Below, one piece after another: positions 1-5,158 of a stretch of DNA of 5,158 nucleotides (positions within the stretch are counted from its first letter, which is position 1; the number at the start of each line of letters is the position of its first letter). This stretch comes from Burkholderiaceae bacterium (GTDB lineage Bacteria; Pseudomonadota; Gammaproteobacteria; Burkholderiales; Burkholderiaceae). The notes under the pieces were generated by a model. That model was given only the letters and a program-made list of their open reading frames with translations. It was not told the DNA's origin and made no database searches. Position numbers and translations under genes: made by a program. Where the stretch lies: assembly GCA_947470165.1 (NCBI GenBank), contig CANISN010000144.1, positions 1-5,158 of the forward strand, read 5' to 3'.

Positions 1-76
1 GTTCTGCTGGGCTGGTTGGCTGTGGCGTTAAAAATTCGGCCAAGCGCTCTAAAAGGGATTTATTGGGGTCAGGCAT
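1..76 (-). CDS. corC: CorC/HlyC-family (CBS-domain) transport protein, N-terminal fragment, cut by window edge
   Basis: Only the first 25 codons are in the window, reading MPDPNKSLLERLAEFLTPQP and then TSPAE on the minus strand; the rest runs off the left edge. The S-L-L-E-R-L-x-x-F-[LI] opening resembles the N-terminus of proteobacterial CorC/YbeX proteins, soluble proteins with paired CBS domains and a CorC_HlyC domain linked to magnesium/cobalt efflux. None of those domains is visible here, so the call depends on this short opening plus position: corC normally follows ybeY, and here it starts 56 bp after the ybeY stop on the same strand. The ATG at 76 is the only ATG in frame after an upstream stop at 109-107. 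No clear Shine-Dalgarno motif precedes it, so translation may depend on coupling or an A/U-rich leader. The family assignment is fairly likely; the symbol is inferred mainly from context. Confidence 0.72.
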   Translation of the reverse strand, partial: MPDPNKSLLERLAEFLTPQPTSPAE

Positions 77-132
77 ATAACAAGAATATCGCAGAAATAA
101 GTAAATTCAATGAAGACCAAAGTAAAGGCGCT

Positions 133-621
133 TTAAATGGGGGTGTAGGGGTTGGGAAAGCCGAGAGATTTCAAGAGCTTGATTTCTTGAGATTCCATTT
201 TTTTAGCCTCTTGATCCTTTTCATGATCAAGACCTTGCGCATGTAAGCAACCATGAATAATCAGGTGAGCTAAATGCGCTTTGACGGTCTTACCTTGTTC
301 AGATGCTTCTTTTTGAATCACGGGGAGGCAAAAAACAATATCAGCTACCAAGGTCTTTTTGGTGAGTCCGTACGGAAAGGTAAGCACATTAGTCGCTTTA
401 TCTTTGGCGCGATAAGAAAAATTGAGCTTTTTACCTTCAGCTGTATTAATAAAGCGTAAGGTGATTAAGCCATTTAGTTGAACTGCTGCTTTCACCCATT
501 TTTTGATTACTGCAAGAGAGGCAAACGTAATAACTTTCCCTTCAATTGCAGCGCTGGCAAATTGAATATCAATCTCTAATTTAGAAGAGGATTCATGCTT
601 GGCTATCATTTTAGTTGGCAT
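133..621 (-). CDS. ybeY: Endoribonuclease / rRNA maturation factor YbeY
   Basis: YbeY is a zinc metalloprotein needed for 16S rRNA 3'-end maturation and 70S ribosome quality control. The 162-residue product has the family signature [11 protein letters not shown], whose zinc-binding histidines are H123, H127 and H133 (H-x3-H-x5-H). Upstream is the conserved [19 protein letters not shown] block (about 67-84), including R71, the conserved arginine of the substrate cleft. Length is normal for the family (about 150-185 aa). The frame stays open upstream to 717, but that part lies inside miaB and is a shadow. The first sensible ATG is at 621, overlapping the miaB end by 11 bp; a second ATG at 609 lies just after the miaB stop and gives 158 aa. 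Neither has a strong Shine-Dalgarno, so coupling to miaB is likely whichever is used. The usual neighbour ybeZ is missing between miaB and ybeY. Confidence 0.95.
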   Translation of the reverse strand: MPTKMIAKHESSSKLEIDIQFASAAIEGKVITFASLAVIKKWVKAAVQLNGLITLRFINTAEGKKLNFSYRAKDKATNVLTFPYGLTKKTLVADIVFCLPVIQKEASEQGKTVKAHLAHLIIHGCLHAQGLDHEKDQEAKKMESQEIKLLKSLGFPNPYTPI

Positions 622-1969
622 GAATGTGAGCAAGCTCACTGATGAGATCGCCTCGGAGGGTGTAATTGAGAACTTCAGTGATATGAATATCCACCATTTG
701 CCCTGTGAGAGAGTCAATATCTTCAGCTGGCGCTGTAAAGTGAACTACGCGATTATTGGTAGCGCGACCTTGTAGGTTGACTCCATCTTTTGCTAAGCCT
801 TCAACGAGAACCCGTTCTGTCTTGCCTAACATCTTTTGGCTAATCTGAGTTGCTTGTGACTCAACAAGCGCGAGTAATGTCTGTAGTCGCTTGAGTTTCA
901 CCTCATAAGAAGTGTCATCACTCAAATTAGCTGCAGGTGTTCCAGGACGCGCGCTGAAGATAAAGCAAAAGCTATTATCAAAATTGAGCTCTTCAACCAT
1001 CTTGAGAAGTTTTGCAAAGTCTTCATCGGTCTCGCCAGGAAAGCCCACAATGAAGTCGCTAGAGAGCGTCAGGTCTGGCCTCACAGCGCGCATCTTACGA
1101 ATAATACTTTTATATTCCAGGGCAGTGTAGCCTCGTTTCATAGCTGATAAAACGGAATCTGATGCATGTTGCACTGGAAGATGCAGGTGGCTGACTAACT
1201 TAGGAACTCTTGCGTAGACATCAATCAATCGTTGAGTGAATTCTTTAGGATGGCTCGTCGTAAAGCGAATTCTTTCTACCCCAGGAATTTCTGCGACATA
1301 TTCAATCAGTAATGCAAAGTCTGCGATTTCTTCGGTATCGCCCATCTTGCCAATATAGGCGTTGACATTCTGTCCTAGTAAGACAATTTCTTTAACGCCT
1401 TGAGCAGCAAGACCAGCTACTTCAGTAAGGACATCATCAAAAGGGCGTGAAACCTCTTCACCACGCGTATAAGGTACAACGCAATAGCTACAATATTTTG
1501 AGCAACCCTCCATGATGGAGACATAAGCAGATCCCCGAGTCTGACGTGAGGCGGGCAAATGATCAAACTTTTCGATTTCCGGAAAAGAAATATCTACTTG
1601 TGGTCTACCCGTCTCGCGACGTTGTGCGAGTAGATCTGAGAGACGATGTAACGTTTGTGGTCCGAAGACGACATCGACATATGGCGCCCTGCTAATAATT
1701 TGTTGACCTTCTTGACTAGCAACGCAGCCACCAACTCCAATCAGTAAATTGGGTTTGGTTTTCTTGAGCTCACGCAGGCGCCCTAAGTCTGAGAAGACTT
1801 TGTCTTCTGCTTTTTCACGAATCGAGCAGGTGTTTAGTAGAACCACATCCGCATCTTCAGGAGTGTCAGTCATGACCATCCCTTCATTGGCATGAAGGAG
1901 GTCGGCCATTTTGCCCGAGTCGTACTCGTTCATTTGACAGCCAAAGGTTTTGATGTAGAGCTTTTTCAT
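611..1969 (-). CDS. miaB: tRNA-2-methylthio-N6-dimethylallyladenosine synthase MiaB
   Basis: MiaB is a cytoplasmic radical-SAM methylthiotransferase. It converts i6A37 to ms2i6A37 in tRNAs reading UNN codons, acting after MiaA, and steadies codon-anticodon pairing. The 452-residue protein has all three expected domains. The N-terminal methylthiotransferase domain (about 2-115) carries C11 ([11 protein letters not shown]), C48 ([10 protein letters not shown]) and C82 (GGCVASQEG), which bind the auxiliary 4Fe-4S cluster. The radical SAM domain (about 142-375) carries C156, C160 and C163 in [18 protein letters not shown], plus LLGQNVNAY and [18 protein letters not shown]-terminal TRAM RNA-binding domain spans about 382-446. 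Length is typical and no key residue is missing. The ATG at 1969 is preceded by GAGAA about 7 bases upstream as a modest ribosome binding site. The gene follows the antiporter by 57 bp and overlaps ybeY by 11 bp, so miaB and ybeY are probably cotranscribed. Confidence 0.98.
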   Translation of the reverse strand: MKKLYIKTFGCQMNEYDSGKMADLLHANEGMVMTDTPEDADVVLLNTCSIREKAEDKVFSDLGRLRELKKTKPNLLIGVGGCVASQEGQQIISRAPYVDVVFGPQTLHRLSDLLAQRRETGRPQVDISFPEIEKFDHLPASRQTRGSAYVSIMEGCSKYCSYCVVPYTRGEEVSRPFDDVLTEVAGLAAQGVKEIVLLGQNVNAYIGKMGDTEEIADFALLIEYVAEIPGVERIRFTTSHPKEFTQRLIDVYARVPKLVSHLHLPVQHASDSVLSAMKRGYTALEYKSIIRKMRAVRPDLTLSSDFIVGFPGETDEDFAKLLKMVEELNFDNSFCFIFSARPGTPAANLSDDTSYEVKLKRLQTLLALVESQATQISQKMLGKTERVLVEGLAKDGVNLQGRATNNRVVHFTAPAEDIDSLTGQMVDIHITEVLNYTLRGDLISELAHIHAN

Positions 1970-2026
1970 ATGCCGTTCTCAGGTTTATAGCTGGGGGCCA
2001 AGCTCAGATTTTACGGGATAAAGCTT

Positions 2027-3289
2027 TTACAGCAAGCGTAAGGCAAGAATGGCAACGATCGTGGGTGGAATCGCTGCAATGAAGAGTAATCCAGCAGAAA
2101 CTGCAGCATTAGGGAAATAGCTACGCAAAATAGCCAGTCCTGCTGGGTTAGGAGCATTGGCAATCACAGTTAAGCCGCCACCAGCAACTGCACCACCAAC
2201 TAAGGCCAACTTGAATTCTGGCGAGGTACCTTGCACTAGCGACCCTAAATAGGTGAGGGCTGCATTATCGGTAATGGCTGTTAATGCCAAGCTTCCATAG
2301 AACACTGCAGTAGGACTCATAGTTTCTAGGATAGGTTGCAACCACCAGCCCTGAAGTCCGCCAAGTACCACAAGACCGCCCAAGAAAAATCCCACCAATA
2401 AGGCTTCACGTAAAATCAGTGGGTTTTGATGTTTTGGATAAGCCGTGGTGTAGCCAATAAAAAAGAGTAGAAGCCACATGAAGATTACTGGATCATGTGC
2501 AAAGCCTACAATGCCAAGCAAAAATAGCAGATGAATGCCTGTAATGGTCAGAGGAATACGTGCCTGATCAGATTTACTGGTAGGTTCAATTAATTGCTTA
2601 TGAAAGAGCAATGTTGCGACTGTTGTATTAATAAAAATCGCAATGGTTGCCTCAAACCCAAAGTTTGCAAACATGAATGGCGTATCCCAGTTCCATGTTG
2701 ATGCCACCATCAGTACGGGTGGAGCAGCAAAATTTGTGAGAGTGCCCCCAATCGAAATATTGACAAATAAAGCGCCTAGCGTGCCATAGAGCAATGGGGT
2801 GGTACATTTATGTCGATAGACTAAGTCGCGTAATAAGAAGGCTGCCAGTGTCATGGCAGCTGGCTCGGTAATTAATGAGCCAAGGAGCGGAGTAATGCTG
2901 AGTGTTAAAAAGTACAGTGTAGGCGCTTGCTTAGTTCGTAATACTAATTGAGTTGTCTTACCCAGTCTTTGCAGGAGCTGAGTCGCAAGCTGCAGAATCG
3001 GTTTGCTCCCGGCGACAACCATGATGGCAAAGACAAATAAGGGTTCTGTAAAATTACGCTGGTTAGCGTACTCTTTTGCTATAGCCAAATCATTGGCGAG
3101 CCACATAAAAATGATGAGGATGGCAGCCCAAAATCCAAAGACGATTTCGACTTCGCCGAGTAAATGCCATAAGCCGGCATGACGGGGTGATTTCTTGGCG
3201 AGTGCTTCAAAATACGAAGTGCAAAAAGTATGTAGTACTGCGATAGCAAAAATAATACTTGCACCAAGTTCTGTGGGGGTAAAGTTCAT
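2027..3289 (-). CDS. Putative Na+/H+ antiporter, inner-membrane protein (Pfam PF07399-like)
   Basis: A 420-residue, very hydrophobic protein with roughly ten to twelve membrane segments. The start resembles the uncharacterised 'putative Na+/H+ antiporter' family: an N-terminal helix with AVLHTF (18-22), then HLLGEVEIVFGFWA (42-55). That family belongs with the ion-transporter-like carriers, and activity has mostly been assigned by homology, so the substrate is inferred. Two matching motif pairs suggest an internal duplication: SLITEPAAMT (138-147) with NISIGGTLTNFAAPP (177-191) in the first half, and AITDNAALT (338-346) with GGGLTVIANAPNPAG (370-384) in the second. E142 and D341 fall at equivalent acidic positions within membrane segments and are candidates for ion coupling. 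The ATG at 3289 follows an in-frame stop four codons upstream. It has no close Shine-Dalgarno; the nearest purine-rich motif ends 20 bases away. It is divergent from the rhodanese gene and precedes miaB by 57 bp; no functional link to miaB is evident. Confidence 0.85.
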   Translation of the reverse strand: MNFTPTELGASIIFAIAVLHTFCTSYFEALAKKSPRHAGLWHLLGEVEIVFGFWAAILIIFMWLANDLAIAKEYANQRNFTEPLFVFAIMVVAGSKPILQLATQLLQRLGKTTQLVLRTKQAPTLYFLTLSITPLLGSLITEPAAMTLAAFLLRDLVYRHKCTTPLLYGTLGALFVNISIGGTLTNFAAPPVLMVASTWNWDTPFMFANFGFEATIAIFINTTVATLLFHKQLIEPTSKSDQARIPLTITGIHLLFLLGIVGFAHDPVIFMWLLLFFIGYTTAYPKHQNPLILREALLVGFFLGGLVVLGGLQGWWLQPILETMSPTAVFYGSLALTAITDNAALTYLGSLVQGTSPEFKLALVGGAVAGGGLTVIANAPNPAGLAILRSYFPNAAVSAGLLFIAAIPPTIVAILALRLL

Positions 3290-3360
3290 AGAGACATATT
3301 ATCAGGGCGTTCCTTCTGAAAATGCTCCGAAGGTTTACCAAATAAAAATGTCAGCAATTT

Positions 3361-3365
3361 AGGAG
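3361..3365 (+). promoter_or_regulatory. Ribosome binding site AGGAG of the rhodanese gene
   Basis: AGGAG stands 6 bases before the ATG at 3372, an ideal distance. It selects that ATG over the TTG immediately before it at 3369, which would add one residue. It is the strongest Shine-Dalgarno in the window. Confidence 0.85.
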
Positions 3366-3371
3366 ATTTTG

Positions 3372-3782
3372 ATGAAATTGAAATTAGGCTATCAAGAATT
3401 AATTACCCAAGCTATGACTCAAATTGAAACCCTGCCTTTGGAGCAAGCAAAAAAACTATTGAACGATGAAAATGTAATATTTGTAGATATTCGTGATGTG
3501 AGGGAATTGGAGCGTGAAGGGATGATTCCTAATGCCTTCCATGCGCCCCGTGGTATGTTGGAATTTTGGGTCGACCCAGACAGCCCTTATTACAAGCCAG
3601 TTTTTGGTGAAGGAAAGCGCTTGGTGCTGTATTGCACCTCAGCTTGGCGCTCTGCTTTGGCAGCTGAGACCCTCCAAAAAATGGGTGTTCCCAGTATTTG
3701 TCATCTAGAGGGTGGTTTTAGTGCCTGGAAAAAGGCCGAATTGCCAGTGGCTGAGAAGCACTCCAAGCCCCACTCTGGCTAA
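3372..3782 (+). CDS. Single-domain rhodanese-like protein (putative sulfurtransferase)
   Basis: A 136-residue cytoplasmic protein made of one rhodanese domain after a short N-terminal helix (about 1-30). Visible landmarks are the CH2A-type VIFVDIRDVRELEREGMIPNA region (35-55), the HAPRGMLEF segment (58-65), the active-site strand and loop LVLYCTSAWRSALAA (84-98) with the presumed catalytic cysteine C88 in a six-residue loop closed by R93, and LEGGFSAWKKAELPV (112-126), the usual end of the fold. With the cysteine intact it can plausibly carry a persulfide and move sulfur from thiosulfate or a similar donor to an acceptor, but substrate and partner cannot be told from sequence. No signal peptide is present. 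It is divergent from the antiporter (82 bp between starts) and 83 bp upstream of htpG, which has its own promoter, so a shared job is not implied. C110 is a second, non-conserved cysteine. The family call is firm; the biological role is unknown. Confidence 0.93.
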   Translation: MKLKLGYQELITQAMTQIETLPLEQAKKLLNDENVIFVDIRDVRELEREGMIPNAFHAPRGMLEFWVDPDSPYYKPVFGEGKRLVLYCTSAWRSALAAETLQKMGVPSICHLEGGFSAWKKAELPVAEKHSKPHSG

Positions 3783-3800
3783 ATTCCTATTTGCATGGAT

Positions 3801-3828
3801 CTTGAAATGTAGTAATTCGCCCCCATTT
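3801..3828 (+). promoter_or_regulatory. Sigma-32 (RpoH) heat-shock promoter of htpG
   Basis: CTTGAAA at 3801-3807 is an exact match to the sigma-32 -35 element. CCCCATTT at 3821-3828 matches the -10 element (CCCCATnT). The spacer is 13 bp, within the known range. Transcription would begin around 3834-3836, leaving a leader of about 30 bases before the htpG ATG at 3866. Position directly ahead of a classic heat-shock gene makes chance agreement very unlikely. It implies that htpG is induced by RpoH on protein-folding stress, independently of the upstream rhodanese gene. The experimentally active start site is not known from sequence. Confidence 0.92.
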
Positions 3829-3852
3829 ACAGAGGGATATGTTCATTGATGA

Positions 3853-3858
3853 AGAGGG
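3853..3858 (+). promoter_or_regulatory. Ribosome binding site AGAGGG of htpG
   Basis: AGAGGG lies 7 bases before the ATG at 3866 and supports that start. An identical AGAGGG at 3831-3836 precedes another in-frame ATG (3839) by only 2 bases. That copy sits at the predicted transcription start, so it should not work on the heat-shock transcript. Confidence 0.7.
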
Positions 3859-3865
3859 TATTTGT

Positions 3866-5158
3866 ATGACTGTAGCTAGTAAAGAAACGTTAGGCTTTCA
3901 GGCCGAGGTAAAGCAACTTTTACAACTGATGATTCATTCCTTGTATTCCAATAAGGAAATTTTTCTTCGCGAGTTGATCTCCAATGCATCCGATGCATCA
4001 GACAAACTGCGTTTCGAGGGCATTGAGCATCCAGATTGGTATGGAGATGATCCCGATCTCAAGATCAAGGTGAGTTTTGATAAGAGCGCAAGAACAATCA
4101 CGATTTCTGATAACGGTATTGGTATGAGTCGAGATGAGGTGATTTCTAATCTTGGAACGATTGCTCGCTCTGGCACCAAAGAGTTTTTCTCTAAGCTTTC
4201 AGGTGATCAGCAAAAAGACGCTGCTTTGATTGGTCAGTTTGGCGTGGGCTTCTATTCGGCATTTATTGTGGCTGACCGTATTACTGTAGAGACCCGTCGC
4301 GCAGGATTGCCAGCAAGTGATGGTATTCGTTGGGAGTCTGACGGCTCTGGTGAATTTACGGTAGAAAGTATTGAGCGTCCACAACGTGGTACATCAATCA
4401 CAATGCATCTTCGCGAAGGTGAGGATGATTTCCTCTCTACCCATAAGCTCAAATCGATCATTCGCAAGTACTCCGATCACATCTCCTTGCCCATTCAGAT
4501 GAATAAAGAAGAATGGGATGCCGATAAAAGTGAGCATGTTGTCAAGGATGAACTCGAAAGTATTAATCAATCGAGCGCCTTGTGGGCGCGTGCTAAATCT
4601 GAAATTACAGAAGAGCAATACGACGAGTTTTATAAGCATCTATCCCATGATTATGAGAGCCCCTTGTGCTACTCCTTAAATAGAGTTGAGGGTCGTAGTG
4701 AATTTACACAACTTCTCTATGTGCCGGCACGAGCCCCATTTGATTTGTGGGATCGTAATAAGCGAGGCGGTATTAAGTTGTACGTGAAGCGTGTATTCAT
4801 CATGGATGATGCAGAGCAGTTGATGCCAATGTATCTAAGGTTTGTCACCGGTGTGATTGATTCAACCGATCTACCTTTGAACGTCTCTCGCGAGATCCTG
4901 CAAGAGTCACGTGACGTGAAGATTATCCGCGAGAGCTCTACCAAGCGTGTGCTGAGTATGTTGGAGGATTTGGCTAACAGCGATGATGATGCCAAGAAAG
5001 AAAAACACCATACTTTCTGGACTCAGTTTGGGCAAGTACTCAAGGAGGGTGTGGGTGAAGATCAACCCAATCAAGAGCGCATCTTAAAGCTCCTGCGTTT
5101 CGCAAGTACATCCACTGATTCTGCTGAACAAACAGTTTCTTTGGCTGAATATATCGCA
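3866..5158 (+). CDS. htpG: Molecular chaperone HtpG (bacterial Hsp90), 3' end beyond window
   Basis: HtpG is the cytosolic ATP-dependent Hsp90 homodimer that helps remodel client proteins with the DnaK system. The window holds 431 codons, all open; roughly the last 200 residues (the rest of the middle domain and the C-terminal dimerisation domain) lie past the right edge. The N-terminal GHKL ATPase domain (about 1-225) shows all ATP-site motifs: [11 protein letters not shown] (34-44) with the catalytic glutamate E36 and N40, SDNGIGM (81-87) with D82, and GQFGVGFYS (123-131) in the lid region. The middle domain (from about 240) includes [13 protein letters not shown] (337-349), where R342 matches the arginine that senses the ATP gamma-phosphate in Hsp90s. 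Spacing of motifs equals that in characterised HtpG proteins, with no frameshift. Start at 3866 is chosen because [14 protein letters not shown] matches the family N-terminus and follows AGAGGG at good spacing; an in-frame ATG at 3839 would add nine residues. Control is by the sigma-32 promoter just upstream. Confidence 0.98.
   Translation, partial: MTVASKETLGFQAEVKQLLQLMIHSLYSNKEIFLRELISNASDASDKLRFEGIEHPDWYGDDPDLKIKVSFDKSARTITISDNGIGMSRDEVISNLGTIARSGTKEFFSKLSGDQQKDAALIGQFGVGFYSAFIVADRITVETRRAGLPASDGIRWESDGSGEFTVESIERPQRGTSITMHLREGEDDFLSTHKLKSIIRKYSDHISLPIQMNKEEWDADKSEHVVKDELESINQSSALWARAKSEITEEQYDEFYKHLSHDYESPLCYSLNRVEGRSEFTQLLYVPARAPFDLWDRNKRGGIKLYVKRVFIMDDAEQLMPMYLRFVTGVIDSTDLPLNVSREILQESRDVKIIRESSTKRVLSMLEDLANSDDDAKKEKHHTFWTQFGQVLKEGVGEDQPNQERILKLLRFASTSTDSAEQTVSLAEYIA

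Noticed and set aside
16..459. Plus-strand open frames (16-246 and 274-459) opposite ybeY and corC
   Set aside because: They are antisense to recognisable genes, have no ribosome binding site or family features, and read as shadows.
622..717. A longer ybeY with 32 extra residues starting at 717
   Set aside because: The extension lies wholly within the miaB TRAM-domain coding region in another frame, and YbeY family length is reached without it.
1990..2004. Imperfect palindrome AGCTTGG-CC-CCCAGCT in the antiporter-miaB gap as a terminator
   Set aside because: The loop would be too small, one pair is mismatched, and there is no following U-run.
1984..2015. Possible miaB promoter: TATAAA (1989-1984, minus strand) and a CCCCCAG stretch resembling a sigma-32 -10 box
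   Set aside because: No acceptable -35 element of either type occurs at the right distance, and a start from TATAAA would leave almost no leader before the ATG.
3783..3800. Terminator after the rhodanese gene
   Set aside because: No inverted repeat or U-tract is visible before the htpG promoter; readthrough into htpG cannot be excluded.
3934..4995. Several minus-strand open frames of 61-92 codons opposite htpG
   Set aside because: They lie antisense to a fully conserved htpG frame with no independent coding evidence.
1..5158. A novel defence, mobile or biosynthetic system
   Set aside because: All six genes belong to known families in an ordinary chromosomal setting. No repeats, integrase, transposase, toxin-antitoxin pair or unexplained long gap was seen.

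Overview
This is an ordinary housekeeping stretch of a Gram-negative proteobacterial chromosome. By protein style it is most likely a betaproteobacterium of the Burkholderiales, possibly Polynucleobacter or a close relative. That guess rests on the HtpG N-terminus, the CorC N-terminus and a moderate G+C content judged by eye. No mobile element, CRISPR array, RNA gene or phage module is visible. I see no evidence of a new biological system, and the points of interest are regulatory and architectural.

Left half, minus strand, in transcription order from right to left: a putative Na+/H+ antiporter (3289-2027), miaB (1969-611), ybeY (621-133) and the first 25 codons of a corC-like gene (76 to the left edge). 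The corC-like start is not in the list of longer open frames but is readable from sequence. MiaB modifies tRNA position 37, YbeY is an RNase/ribosome-maturation metalloprotein, and CorC is a CBS-domain transport-associated protein. This is the familiar miaB-ybeZ-ybeY-corC cluster, except that ybeZ (phoH-like ATPase) is absent here: ybeY begins inside the last codons of miaB.

Right half, plus strand, divergent from the antiporter: a small single-domain rhodanese protein (3372-3782) and htpG, the bacterial Hsp90 (3866 to the right edge, 431 codons visible). Between them lies a near-perfect sigma-32 heat-shock promoter, CTTGAAA - 13 bp - CCCCATTT. It explains how htpG is controlled and helps fix its start codon.

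No gap between genes exceeds about 85 bp. The gaps hold the heat-shock promoter, ribosome binding sites and a few small dyads of uncertain meaning. No convincing rho-independent terminator was found.
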